NCBI RefSeq assembly: GCF_018739885.1
Contig: NZ_JADOES010000045.1
Span: forward strand, 1-42,175
Length of the DNA stretch: 42,175 nt
Direction of reading: 5' to 3'
DNA from: Leptothoe spongobia TAU-MAC 1115
Lineage (GTDB): Bacteria; Cyanobacteriota; Cyanobacteriia; Phormidesmidales; Phormidesmidaceae
Shown: positions 15,739 to 25,134 of the stretch, piece after piece
Numbering within the stretch: the first letter of the stretch is position 1
How the letters are laid out: each line of letters starts with the position of its first letter
Position numbers and translations under genes: made by a program
The notes under the pieces: generated by a model
The model's database searches: none
What the model was told of the DNA's origin: nothing
The model's input: only the letters and a program-made list of their open reading frames with translations

Positions 15739-18534
15739 ATGGGGCAGCGCCTGGCGCATCGCTATCACATCGATAAACTTATGGGTCAGGGGGGCTTTGG
15801 TAAGGTCTTTTTGGCCAACGATGAGCAATTGCCAGGGCATCCCATCTGTGTGGTTAAACAGCTTAACCCGGTCCACACCGATGCTTTTGATACCGCCAAG
15901 CGTCTGTTTAACCTGGAGGCAGAAACCCTCTATCGGCTAGGAGAGCATCCACAAATCCCGAGGCTGTTGGCTCACTTTGAAGAAGCTGGCGAGCTGTATC
16001 TAGTGCAGGAGTATATTGCTGGTCATTCCCTGGCAGCAGAATTGGCAGCGGGTTCTATGGCTGTTGATGACGTCATGTCCTGTCTGCGAGACCTGCTGAC
16101 GGTGCTAGCGGCTGTGCACAGGCAGAATGTGATCCATCGAGATATTAAACCCAGCAATATTTTGCGTCGTCAGGGGCCTGGAGAAGAACCAGGGAAACTG
16201 GTACTAATTGATTTTGGGGCGGTGAAGGCGCTACAGGCGTCGCCCCAACCTGGGCGAGACTTGACGGTGGCGATTGGCTCTTTGGGCTATATGGCTCCAG
16301 AACAGCAAGCGTCTAGACCCTGCTTTGGTAGTGACTTGTATAGTTTGGGGATGGTGATACTGCAGGCGTTGTCAGGTCGCCATCCCATGAGTTTTGAGAG
16401 CCCGGCCACCTGTGAACGGCTTGGGGTGACAGTGTCGGAGGAGCTGGCGGATTTTATTGACCGGTTGGTGTGTTTAGACCATCGGCAGCGATATGGGAGC
16501 GCCATGGAGGCGCTGCATGTTTTTAGCCAATTGATGGCTGGGGTGACGAATGCGGGAGAATATGGGTCGACGGTATTGCCTGAGGTGACGTTGGCGGATG
16601 GAGAATTGGGTGTCGCAGTCTCAACCCAACCTACGGTTTTTTCCTCCCCTGCTCCTCCTCCCCTGGCCTCCTCTGCCTCCCCTGCTCCTCCTGCCCCCTA
16701 TTCCCAACAAACGTATCGCAATCGCCAAGCTCTTTTAAACAAAGTCCGTCGTTTCTGGATCGAAGGCGTCCTAGAGCGATCTCTCCATGGTCAGGTCTTA
16801 CTCACGCTGGGGTTAGAGGAACGACCGGATGCGATCGCACCGCCCTGGCAAATCACCTATGCTACTCCAGGCCAGTCACCCCAGCCTTTACCCACAGGGA
16901 CTCAGGCTAGTCATGTGTTTGACGCCATTGGCGAGGGCCGCAGCCTATTGATTTTGGGTGAGCCAGGGGCCGGTAAGACCACGACCCTGCTGAGTCTGGC
17001 GCGAAATTTGTTAGACCGGGTGACCGGTGACCGGCGGTTGTCTGGTGACCACCGGTTGCCCGTTATCTTTAATCTCTCTTCGTGGCTGAATGAACCCATT
17101 GAACGATGGCTGGTCAAAGAGCTGAATAGCAAATACCAGGTACCCAGGAGCATTGGTCAGTGCTGGGTAGAAGAACAACAGCTGTTGCTACTGCTAGATG
17201 GCCTTGATGAGGTGGCTCAGGAGCGTCGAACAGCCTGCGTCGCTGCCCTCAATCAGTTTCATCAGGATTATGGCCCTGAAATGGTGGTGTGTAGTCGCAT
17301 CCGTGACTATGAAAAACTGCCTCAAAAGCTTCAATTTCAGGCAGCTCTGTATTTGCGTCCCCTCACTGATGAGCAGATTTTGACCTATCTAAATCGTCCA
17401 GATCGGGGACTTACAGGTCTTAAGTCTCTGTTAGAAAAGGACGCGGCTATCCAGGATGCAAATATGTCCCTGATCGAGCTGGCACGGTCACCCCTGATTT
17501 TGAATATCATGGTGCTCACATACCAGGGAGTCTCTTCTGAGCAGATTCTACCCCAGGGGAGAGGGGAACTTGAGGGCCGTCCTAACTATCAACAACAGTT
17601 ATTTGATGCCTACATCCAACGGATGTTAGAACGTCGTCCTGGCAATGCCTATGGTTCAGCTGAGATCAAGCATTGGCTAACATGCTTAGCCCAGCGCTTG
17701 GTAGCCACATCCGAGACGGTATTTTTGATTGAGCGGATCCAGCCGGATTGGCTTTCTGTCAAACAGCGTCGGGCTTATGTGATTGGGCTGTGGTGTAGCT
17801 TTTTTGCGATCGCTACGGTGCTGGGCTCTCAAGTGTTGGCCATTGACCGTTTATTTTTGGGAGTATTGTTGGGCAGTCTGATCTGTAGTCGCATCTTTGG
17901 TGTTAACCGTATCACTCCTACAGAGACACTGCGCTGGTCTTGGCAAAAGGCTCGTAACAATCTACTCTTGGGCCTCACCGTGGGACCACCGATTGGTTGG
18001 TGCCTCAAAGTAGGGTTTGGCTTTATGTTTGGTGATAGGGCTTGTTTACTGGCTGGCAACTGTCTTGCCAATCACAGTGTCATTGGCCTTGCCTTTGGAG
18101 CTACCTTAGGGCTTACCTTTGGGCTGATTCGAGGGCTGAGCGGTAAACGGATTGGCAACGCTAGTCAGCCTAATGCAGGCATTTGGCAATCGGCTCGTAA
18201 TTCTACACTATTTGCCGTTGTTGCCATGGTGACTCTCTATGTTCCTGGTTTTCTCCTTGGTAATACCAAAGCCTCATTCTGGGCGGCAACAGGTCTGGCT
18301 TTTGGTTTTGCTGCAGGGGGAGGTGAAGCTTTAATCAAGCATGTGCTGTTACGGTTGATATTGACCGTCAGTGGCATTACCCCTTGGAACTACAGCAAAT
18401 TTCTGGACTATGCCACCACTAGTATTTTTTTGCAAAAGGTAGGGGGCGGGTATCTGTTTATTCACCGATTGTTATTAGAGCATTTTGCCTCTCTGTCAAA
18501 GGCCAAAACAACTAAACATAAACAACAATACTGA
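15739..18534 (+). CDS. Serine/threonine kinase fused to NACHT NTPase and membrane domain
   Basis: A 931-residue fusion. Residues 8-270 are a eukaryotic-type protein kinase with all key motifs: GQGGFG (16-21), K40, HRDIKPSN (133-140), DFG (158-160), APE (186-188). A Pro/Ser-rich linker (300-322) follows, then a short motif typical of cyanobacterial NACHT proteins (around 328-365). The NACHT NTPase has Walker A GEPGAGKT (407-414) and Walker B LLLLLDGLDE (482-491). The C-terminal third contains several hydrophobic segments (about 675-870) and ends in FIHRLLLEHFASL. NACHT proteins are STAND switches that oligomerise on sensing a trigger. Here the output could be phosphorylation at a membrane. A role in stress or phage defence is inference. 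Confidence 0.9.
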   Translation: MGQRLAHRYHIDKLMGQGGFGKVFLANDEQLPGHPICVVKQLNPVHTDAFDTAKRLFNLEAETLYRLGEHPQIPRLLAHFEEAGELYLVQEYIAGHSLAAELAAGSMAVDDVMSCLRDLLTVLAAVHRQNVIHRDIKPSNILRRQGPGEEPGKLVLIDFGAVKALQASPQPGRDLTVAIGSLGYMAPEQQASRPCFGSDLYSLGMVILQALSGRHPMSFESPATCERLGVTVSEELADFIDRLVCLDHRQRYGSAMEALHVFSQLMAGVTNAGEYGSTVLPEVTLADGELGVAVSTQPTVFSSPAPPPLASSASPAPPAPYSQQTYRNRQALLNKVRRFWIEGVLERSLHGQVLLTLGLEERPDAIAPPWQITYATPGQSPQPLPTGTQASHVFDAIGEGRSLLILGEPGAGKTTTLLSLARNLLDRVTGDRRLSGDHRLPVIFNLSSWLNEPIERWLVKELNSKYQVPRSIGQCWVEEQQLLLLLDGLDEVAQERRTACVAALNQFHQDYGPEMVVCSRIRDYEKLPQKLQFQAALYLRPLTDEQILTYLNRPDRGLTGLKSLLEKDAAIQDANMSLIELARSPLILNIMVLTYQGVSSEQILPQGRGELEGRPNYQQQLFDAYIQRMLERRPGNAYGSAEIKHWLTCLAQRLVATSETVFLIERIQPDWLSVKQRRAYVIGLWCSFFAIATVLGSQVLAIDRLFLGVLLGSLICSRIFGVNRITPTETLRWSWQKARNNLLLGLTVGPPIGWCLKVGFGFMFGDRACLLAGNCLANHSVIGLAFGATLGLTFGLIRGLSGKRIGNASQPNAGIWQSARNSTLFAVVAMVTLYVPGFLLGNTKASFWAATGLAFGFAAGGGEALIKHVLLRLILTVSGITPWNYSKFLDYATTSIFLQKVGGGYLFIHRLLLEHFASLSKAKTTKHKQQY

Positions 18535-18541
18535 GCAAACA

Positions 18542-19201
18542 TTATGCCGATGTTGTTTCCAACAAATATTCAAAATTGGGTATTTTTGCCAGCATCTTAA
18601 TCTCTGTAGCACAAACATTTTGAACAAGGGCGATACTGCGTTCGCGCTGTTCGCCAGGGGGTAACGTTTTTAAGATATTAGTGACAATGTCTAGTTTTAC
18701 GACAGCGTCTTTTAGATGTTGGCGCATGTCTGTAAATAAATCGGCTTGATTGTTGTCAAGACCTGCGCGAAATTTTTGAATCTCTTGTTGTAATGCGGTG
18801 ATTTGGGCATGATTTGCCCGAGATTTTGAGGCTGCTTGTTTTTGTAGACGGGTTTCCACTGCAGTTAGGACATCTGAGCGGGCGAATGGCTTGGTTAAAT
18901 AGTCGTCTGCCCCTAACACCATGCCCCGACGAATATCCCCTTTATCGGCTAATGCAGTCAGAAAAATAAATGGAATTGCCAGGGTCTTAGGATCTTGACG
19001 TAGGGCTTGCAATACATCATAGCCATCCAGTTCAGGCATCATCACATCACAGATAATCAAGTCTGGTGTATGTTCCACAGCCCCAATCAATCCGGTGACG
19101 CCATTGTCTGCTCCCACCACGTCATAGTCTTCTAACTCAAGAAGTTCTATAAGGTTTGAACGAATTTCTACCTCGTCTTCGATCACTAAAATTTTGACCA
19201 T
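18542..19201 (-). CDS. Response regulator, receiver domain with helical C-terminus
   Basis: A 219-residue protein. The receiver domain (1-120) has the acidic pair E8-D9, phosphoacceptor D52 in LIICDVMMPELDGY, T82 and K104 in LTKPF, so it should be phosphorylated. The rest (about 125-219) is helical, with a coiled-coil-like stretch (HAQITALQQEIQKF) and no DNA-binding or enzyme motif. It lies directly downstream of the FHA-PAS histidine kinase on the same strand (61-base gap) and is probably its partner. It probably signals by protein contact rather than by binding DNA. Confidence 0.9.
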   Translation of the reverse strand: MVKILVIEDEVEIRSNLIELLELEDYDVVGADNGVTGLIGAVEHTPDLIICDVMMPELDGYDVLQALRQDPKTLAIPFIFLTALADKGDIRRGMVLGADDYLTKPFARSDVLTAVETRLQKQAASKSRANHAQITALQQEIQKFRAGLDNNQADLFTDMRQHLKDAVVKLDIVTNILKTLPPGEQRERSIALVQNVCATEIKMLAKIPNFEYLLETTSA

Positions 19202-19262
19202 ATTTTTTTTGGCAAATGCAATATTTCAGTTTGATGGATATATTGGGTAGATGCAGAAGCCT

Positions 19263-21236
19263 CTAGGTTTTTAATAGAGTTCCCGAGCAAAGATGTGCTT
19301 CACCATGGTATGGGAGTTTCCCGTCCATCTGAGGTAGGGTGATTCTAAAGGTGGTGCCTTCACCAACGGTGCTTTCAAAGGTAATTTGCCCCTGGTGAAG
19401 TTCTACGGATTTTTTGATGATAGCCAGTCCCAGCCCCGTCCCTGAAATGGTGCCGACGTTGGGACCGCGCACGAATGAATCAAACAGGGTGGAGCAAGCT
19501 GCTTGGGGAATGCCGATGCCGTAGTCCTGAACCCATAGCTCAATTTGCTTCTCTGTGGATTCTAGTCCTACTAATACCTCACCGCCGCTGGGGGAATAGT
19601 TGATGGCATTGGCCAGTAAGTTAGTCAGGATATGGCGCATGAGTTTGCGGTCGATTTGATGGGGGATATCGGAGAGCTGCGATCGCAACGTTAATTTATG
19701 TCGAGCCGTCGTAATCTGCAACTCTTCAATAATTTCTTGGCAAAATTCGTTGAGCAATAGTGGCTGTGGATTAAACTCCATGCGCCCAGCTTCCACCTTA
19801 TTGATCAGGAGTACATCATTAAGCAACTCAGTCATATGGGTGGCTGCTGTTTTCACTTTCTGGAGGTATTGATGTTGTTTGGCGGTGTCCCACTGTTCGC
19901 CGTAGTGTTCTAATAGCTCAGCTGATGACAGAATTGTTGTCAGTGGTGTTCGAAACTCGTGAGACGTCATCGACACAAACCGAGTTTTCATCTCATTGAG
20001 CTCCCGTTCCCGCTCCAGGGTATTGCGAATTTCAGTCTCCACTCGTTTGCGCTCGGTAATATCGCGAATGATGACAATCACTTCCTTGGAGTCACTGTTG
20101 ACGATACGGGCTTCAAAATAGAGAAGGCCCGCATCATTTTCAATCTGAAATTCAAGGATTTCAATTTCTCCCGTTTTGAGTACCTGTTCAATGCGCTGTT
20201 GCATAGCATTGGCCACTGACGCTGGCAGAACCGCTGTTAAATTTTGATGCAGACACTCAGCGGGCCTGAATGGCAGGGTATGTTGTTTGGGTTCGCTGTA
20301 GTTAACAAACTGACCATCACCCCTGATCCGAAACATCGGATCTGGAATGGCATTGAGCAGAGCACGATTAGTGGCATAGCTAGATTGCAGTGCCTTTTGT
20401 TCCTGTTTTAGCCGCTCTGTTGTTGCTAGTACCTGGGTGGTCCGTTCCTTGACCTGTGTTTCCAAGCCATCGTGAAGGGCCTGCAGCTCAGATTCTGCTC
20501 GCTTGCGATCCGTAATGTCTACCAGATAACAGCGAATGAGATCGCTTTGGGGGATATAGTGAAATGCCTGTTCAAAAATTTGTTCGCCCACTGCTATGGT
20601 ACGCACAAAGCGTTGTTTTTCATGGGCTTGCACCGTATCGATCACCCCATCCAAAATAGGATGATTTAATTTCGCCATGTGGATTGTCGGAAACTGACTG
20701 ACGGCTGCGGGATTAAGATAAGTCAGCTCGCCAGTAAGAGATATCTCAATAATTGGGTGAGAAAACAGTTCTGGGAACGACGCGAGACGCGCCACAGCGG
20801 TTTCCTGTAAGCCGTCGGATTCAGCAATAAGAGGTCCTACGGGGGCTGCGATTAGAGTCGCCATGTACTTGTCAGCTTCGTCACTGCCCGACAACAGCCA
20901 TTCGACATTTTCTGCAGCGGTGTGATAACGTGCCTTAACGTTAGCCCCAAATACGACTTCATCTCCGTGACGCAAATTGTGGGAGTTACAGCGCCGACCA
21001 TTGATAAATAGGCCGTTCGTGCTAGGTTTACCCTGCAGATTGCCGTCAATGATCCGAAATCCATAGTCTGCTGCCCCAGGCCGGGTCACTCGCAATAAAA
21101 TTGCATGCTGACGAGAGACTTCCTTGGAATGTAAGACAATAGAGTTACGAATATCACGACCAATAGAGCCAGAGTCCGCGTGTAAGTTTACCGCTCGTTT
21201 TCCCTGGTCGTCTTCAACAATTAAGAGATGCTGCAT
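19263..21236 (-). CDS. FHA-PAS hybrid sensor histidine kinase
   Basis: A 657-residue cytoplasmic kinase. An FHA domain (about 24-98: GSIGRD, VSRQHA, STNGLFING, HGDEVVFG) would bind phosphothreonine peptides. Two PAS domains follow (about 144-245 and 285-396, each ending in a DITDRKRAE/DITERKRVE motif) with a coiled coil between them. The kinase core has the phospho-acceptor H426 in MTSHEFRTPL, an N box around 539-547, G1 at DYGIGIP (571-577) and G2 at GTGLGLA (599-605). There is no transmembrane segment, so it senses an internal cue. FHA plus PAS in a kinase suggests cross-talk with Ser/Thr kinases such as the one at 15739, which is inference. It follows the glycan genes on the same strand. 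Confidence 0.93.
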   Translation of the reverse strand: MQHLLIVEDDQGKRAVNLHADSGSIGRDIRNSIVLHSKEVSRQHAILLRVTRPGAADYGFRIIDGNLQGKPSTNGLFINGRRCNSHNLRHGDEVVFGANVKARYHTAAENVEWLLSGSDEADKYMATLIAAPVGPLIAESDGLQETAVARLASFPELFSHPIIEISLTGELTYLNPAAVSQFPTIHMAKLNHPILDGVIDTVQAHEKQRFVRTIAVGEQIFEQAFHYIPQSDLIRCYLVDITDRKRAESELQALHDGLETQVKERTTQVLATTERLKQEQKALQSSYATNRALLNAIPDPMFRIRGDGQFVNYSEPKQHTLPFRPAECLHQNLTAVLPASVANAMQQRIEQVLKTGEIEILEFQIENDAGLLYFEARIVNSDSKEVIVIIRDITERKRVETEIRNTLERERELNEMKTRFVSMTSHEFRTPLTTILSSAELLEHYGEQWDTAKQHQYLQKVKTAATHMTELLNDVLLINKVEAGRMEFNPQPLLLNEFCQEIIEELQITTARHKLTLRSQLSDIPHQIDRKLMRHILTNLLANAINYSPSGGEVLVGLESTEKQIELWVQDYGIGIPQAACSTLFDSFVRGPNVGTISGTGLGLAIIKKSVELHQGQITFESTVGEGTTFRITLPQMDGKLPYHGEAHLCSGTLLKT

Positions 21237-21296
21237 AGGATTAACGGTAATAGCAGGCCGATGCTTCGTCTCACATTGGCCCGCTATCAGTTTTCC

Positions 21297-22886
21297 CTAG
21301 CTGTCAGATGACTCAACAACCCTAAAACGATAGATAACCGAGTCCTCAGTTTCATCGACGACAGTTAGCAACAGCTGTTGATCATTCCCTAATTGGGCAA
21401 CCTGCTCAACGGGTTTGGAGACCATGTCAGTCGGCCAGTTTGGTTTATGGATGGCTAATACTCCCTGCTGTGATTGTGCAAATAGCTGATAACATCGCTG
21501 GCGAAAGACTTCGTTATCTAAGGTGTAATCTTCTAACGTACATACGCGGTCCAGGGTCAGCTTAACCGCATGCATCGTCAGGTACGTAATATCATCACCA
21601 TAGCCCAGCATGATTAATCTATCGGTGTCATAGTCTAAGGCTTGGTTGATTTGCTTAGAAAACTCCAATGTTCCTGGTGAAAGACGGGGTACAGCCTCTA
21701 TCAATGAAGCCGGGCTTTCTCGTTTGACCATACGAGTATCTGACAAAAGTAGATTTAAAGCAGGACGAAATAAATGCAGAACGTAGGAGAATGGCAGCAT
21801 TAATACCAGGGCTGCCACGGTGACTAATTTTCGCTTTTGTTGGGGGATTTGTTCTAGCCCTAGTACCATGAACGGCAGGAGTAGCATGCCAATGGGGATA
21901 GCATAGCGGGGCTGCAGATTCATAGTTCCTTCTACTGATTTGTAAGAAAGAATTAAAGATAGTCCCAAAAAAGGTACCAGCCAGATGAGTTGGCTACTCC
22001 TTTTCCGTAGGGCAATGACAACGCCCCAAAGGCTTAATCCTAAGACAGGAAACGATAGGCCAAATCCCATCACACCTGGGAAAAAGATCAGTCTTACAAA
22101 GCGTTTGAGTAGGGAAATACCACCACGACCTGATAAGGTGGCTGCGGTGTCATGGGTTTGGTAGTTAAAGCTATAGAGTGGATCGCCATGGGTGATCGCA
22201 CAGCCAATCATCCATAGGGTGGGCACGACCATAGCTACAGCCCCAAATGCTAATAACCGTTTTGGATAGCGCCATAGAACTGCTGCCATAAAGGGGATTA
22301 GCACCCAACCTTCATAACGAATGCCTGCTCCCAGGGTGATAAAAGCACCCGCTAATGCTGCTTGCCACAGGGTGCCATTCTTAGCACGAGCATAAGAAAG
22401 GAGCGGTAGTGATGCCGCTAGCAACAGTGCAAAAGGCGTATCTGATAACGCCATCAGGCTATTGCGAAATGCTAGGGGGTAGACCATAAAGGCCGTCGCT
22501 ACGATCACTCCAGCAGCCACCCCACTCTTTTGCCCAAATTCTCGATAGCTAAACCAATACAGGGGAATGGCTGTCAGCACCGCAAACAGAATATTGAGTA
22601 GTGTGGGTGTGTAGTAATACTCGGGAATTATCTTAAAAATAATTCCCAGCACATAGGTGTGTAAGGGGAGCCAGACAGCACTTTGTAACCCAGTATTTGG
22701 TGTTTGCAACCACTCCCACCCGATCAATATGCGCGACATGGCATCTGGCTCAGTGGTGTGGGAAAAGGGGAGGACACACAGTCTCAATAAGAGACCCAGT
22801 GCCAAAATACCGGCCAACAGTTTCCAATGGTTGATGGTTTGCTGGGGTGGTGTCGTTGTCACTGTCTTTGGAGATGGTGTCACCAT
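21297..22886 (-). CDS. GT-C family membrane glycosyltransferase (GT39/ArnT-like)
   Basis: A 529-residue integral membrane protein with 10 or more hydrophobic segments. Near the N-terminus, after the first helix, TEPDAMSRILIGWEWL carries the acidic residues expected in the first external loop of GT-C enzymes, which use lipid-linked sugar donors. The patterns GAGIRYEGWVLIPFM and RNSLMALSDTPFALLL are typical of the GT39/PMT-like group. The C-terminal 130 residues form a soluble domain. It would move a sugar from a polyprenyl phosphate onto an acceptor outside the membrane. The donor is probably made by the GT2 at 29742. It ends 60 bases before the FHA kinase gene. Confidence 0.85.
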   Translation of the reverse strand: MVTPSPKTVTTTPPQQTINHWKLLAGILALGLLLRLCVLPFSHTTEPDAMSRILIGWEWLQTPNTGLQSAVWLPLHTYVLGIIFKIIPEYYYTPTLLNILFAVLTAIPLYWFSYREFGQKSGVAAGVIVATAFMVYPLAFRNSLMALSDTPFALLLAASLPLLSYARAKNGTLWQAALAGAFITLGAGIRYEGWVLIPFMAAVLWRYPKRLLAFGAVAMVVPTLWMIGCAITHGDPLYSFNYQTHDTAATLSGRGGISLLKRFVRLIFFPGVMGFGLSFPVLGLSLWGVVIALRKRSSQLIWLVPFLGLSLILSYKSVEGTMNLQPRYAIPIGMLLLPFMVLGLEQIPQQKRKLVTVAALVLMLPFSYVLHLFRPALNLLLSDTRMVKRESPASLIEAVPRLSPGTLEFSKQINQALDYDTDRLIMLGYGDDITYLTMHAVKLTLDRVCTLEDYTLDNEVFRQRCYQLFAQSQQGVLAIHKPNWPTDMVSKPVEQVAQLGNDQQLLLTVVDETEDSVIYRFRVVESSDS

Positions 22887-22951
22887 GGGATGCGCTCTAG
22901 AGAAATTGCCTAAATATAGGTAGGTCGATGGATATTTTGTCGGAGGAGGGG

Positions 22952-23983
22952 CTAAACGTCAGGTGGCATCAGACTGTCTGTCTTCGATAGTCTTGTCTCC
23001 GGGGTGTCATTGATCGGGTTATGCCCATTACTTAAACCCAGACCCAGGGCAAATAATCCACCCACCACACTCAGACTGCCATACATAATCAGGCGCATCA
23101 CCAGGGTATAGCCAATGGCACTATCACCTTGGATGCCATATAGGCCAAGGGCAAATCGGACAGCGGCTTCAAACGCACCAAGGTGTCCGGGGGTGGACGG
23201 TATAACCACGGCTAACGCTTCCATGCTTTGGATAAATAAGGCTCCAATAAAGCCCGGTGTGGTCAGGTCGAATGCTTTTAAGACAACCCAAAAGGAAATA
23301 CCTGAGAGCAGCCATACGGCTAAGGTGTCTAGTAAAGCCAGGCCTAGGGCCTTGGGAGACTTGAGCACGGCAAAGCCCTGGAGCAAATTGCGAACCATGG
23401 GCTGTATGGTGGTCACCCGTTTTTGTAAACCAAGGTGTATGAGGATCCACTCAACCCAGGTTTCGATCCGTTTGGGTGCATTGGCCGCTAACCAAAAACT
23501 AGCGTAGATAATCACCACACCCAGACCCAGGGCAACAATGGCTAGATTGTTGACTTGGAGTTGCGGTAGCCACAATAGCGGCCCGACTAGAAACAGTAGG
23601 GCGATAGCCGCATCTAATAATCTGGCACTGACAATACTGCCGAGTGCGATCGCAACTGGTACTGCTGCTCGACGTTTAAGTACGCCTACTCGTACTAACT
23701 CTCCGGCATTAGCTGGCAATACGCAGTTACCCGCAAACCCAATAAATACCGCCGCCACACGTATGCCAAACGAAACTTCGATTCCTGGCAATAGCAGCCC
23801 CCATCGATGGGCTCGAATCACAAATGCTGCCAAAAAGGTCAAGGTTGCCAGCACAATCCACCCCAGGTGAATCTGTTGTAGAGTCTGCCCCAGATGTGTC
23901 CAACTGACATCCCGCCATGCCCACATCATCAAGACAACGGCGAGGAAAAGACCAATAAAACTAAGCCAGCGTTTAGGGGACAT
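22952..23983 (-). CDS. UPF0104 / LPG-synthase-like membrane protein (flippase-like)
   Basis: A 343-residue protein with about eight transmembrane segments. It matches the membrane domain shared with lysylphosphatidylglycerol synthase (UPF0104): AFVIRAHRWGLLLPG, FAGNCVLPANAGELVRVGVLKRR and TPGHLGAFEAAVRFALGLYGI are its conserved loops. In polysaccharide clusters such proteins are thought to move lipid-linked intermediates across the membrane. It lacks the synthase domain, which makes aminoacyl-lipid synthesis unlikely. It sits between the deacetylase and the GT-C transferase. Confidence 0.88.
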   Translation of the reverse strand: MSPKRWLSFIGLFLAVVLMMWAWRDVSWTHLGQTLQQIHLGWIVLATLTFLAAFVIRAHRWGLLLPGIEVSFGIRVAAVFIGFAGNCVLPANAGELVRVGVLKRRAAVPVAIALGSIVSARLLDAAIALLFLVGPLLWLPQLQVNNLAIVALGLGVVIIYASFWLAANAPKRIETWVEWILIHLGLQKRVTTIQPMVRNLLQGFAVLKSPKALGLALLDTLAVWLLSGISFWVVLKAFDLTTPGFIGALFIQSMEALAVVIPSTPGHLGAFEAAVRFALGLYGIQGDSAIGYTLVMRLIMYGSLSVVGGLFALGLGLSNGHNPINDTPETRLSKTDSLMPPDV

Positions 23984-24010
23984 AGGGAAAGGGGCAGTTT
24001 TGGGTTGAAG

Positions 24011-24030
24011 AGACGTTCCATGGAACGTCT
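24011..24030. repeat. Perfect 20-bp palindrome between operon genes
   Basis: AGACGTTCCATGGAACGTCT is a perfect palindrome in the 96-base gap between the deacetylase and the flippase-like gene. Palindromes of this form recur in many cyanobacterial genomes. In RNA it could act as a processing or stability hairpin within the operon. Confidence 0.6.
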
Positions 24031-24079
24031 GTACATTAGTGCCGAATTGGGAAACGGCTATGGCATCTGCAAAATTCTC

Positions 24080-25078
24080 TTAACCCATTTCAATGATCGG
24101 CATACCAAATTTAGGATTCTTGCTTTGCTTGCCGTTTTGTCGACCTTTGGCCTGAGCATGTATGCCCATGGGCACAACATTAAACTGATTTTTCATCATG
24201 GTGAGGGCCCGACGCAAAATCTGTTGTTTTTTACCTGCAGGTAGTTTCATGGCTGGGAAGAAGCCTAGCTCTGGTACATCGTTTAGATCGAGAAAATCTA
24301 GGGGATGGAGCAGTAGCGAAGGCTCTGTCCGAGTCAGTCGACAGAGTAAAAGGGCAATACGGAAGTATAGTAGGGCAATCGGTGGAGAAAAACAGGCTAG
24401 ATAGAGAATGTAGCTAAAGTGAATCGGCACCTTGAAGAGGGGCATGGTCGTTACTGGAATCTCGACCAGCCGATGATTGGACAGCAGCCACTGGTAGCGT
24501 TTTAAGGGTTGAAAGCCATCTTTTACCCCCCCAAACAATGCCTTACGCTGTTCTTTTTCCTCAGGTGTGAGCTTGGTGGTCATAAAGTAATAAGCCCGTG
24601 CCAATGGCCCCAAAAAGGTGGGAAATGTTGAGGCGTCGTACTGATAACCCCGATGGGCCAAAATAGTTAACACTGACTTAGACAGACTAAAGCCAGGTCC
24701 ACGAAAGCCTTTAGGGCGCTGTCCAGTGGCTTTTTCTAGATGGTCTTCTGCCATGGCCAGTTCGTTTTCAATCTCTTCAGGACTGTAGAGATGTAGCCAG
24801 GACTCGTGATTAAACGAATGGTTGCCGATCTCATGTCCGGCTAATGCAATGGACCTTAAGGCTTTTTGATTTTTGGTGAGGGCTGCGTCCTGACCGACGA
24901 TAAAGACCGTAATCTTGAGTTCAAGATCGTCTAAAAACGATAAGAACCGGGGCACAACAGTATCCAAATAAGATGGAAAATTCTCCCACCCCGGATCGCC
25001 ATGGATCTTCATATAGGACCATTGATTGTCCAGATCCAGAGAGAGACTTGCTAGAGGTTTTGATTGGGGATTGCTCAT
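24080..25078 (-). CDS. Polysaccharide deacetylase family (NodB-homology) protein
   Basis: A 332-residue cytoplasmic-looking protein without a signal peptide. NodB motifs are present: motif 1 SLDLDN (13-18, usually TFDD), motif 2 H-S-F-N-H with metal ligands H87 and H91, motif 3 RGPGFS (126-131) and YDAST (147-151). The family removes acyl groups from N-acetylated sugars using a metal ion. In motif 1 D15 and D17 supply the acids. Lack of a signal suggests it acts on a lipid-linked or nucleotide-linked intermediate inside the cell. It follows the FAD oxidoreductase by 56 bases. Confidence 0.88.
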   Translation of the reverse strand: MSNPQSKPLASLSLDLDNQWSYMKIHGDPGWENFPSYLDTVVPRFLSFLDDLELKITVFIVGQDAALTKNQKALRSIALAGHEIGNHSFNHESWLHLYSPEEIENELAMAEDHLEKATGQRPKGFRGPGFSLSKSVLTILAHRGYQYDASTFPTFLGPLARAYYFMTTKLTPEEKEQRKALFGGVKDGFQPLKRYQWLLSNHRLVEIPVTTMPLFKVPIHFSYILYLACFSPPIALLYFRIALLLCRLTRTEPSLLLHPLDFLDLNDVPELGFFPAMKLPAGKKQQILRRALTMMKNQFNVVPMGIHAQAKGRQNGKQSKNPKFGMPIIEMG

Positions 25079-25134
25079 ATTAGGTTACATACTGATAGGC
25101 ATATGAATTGGCTTTTTAGGTCGTTAGCAGGCTG

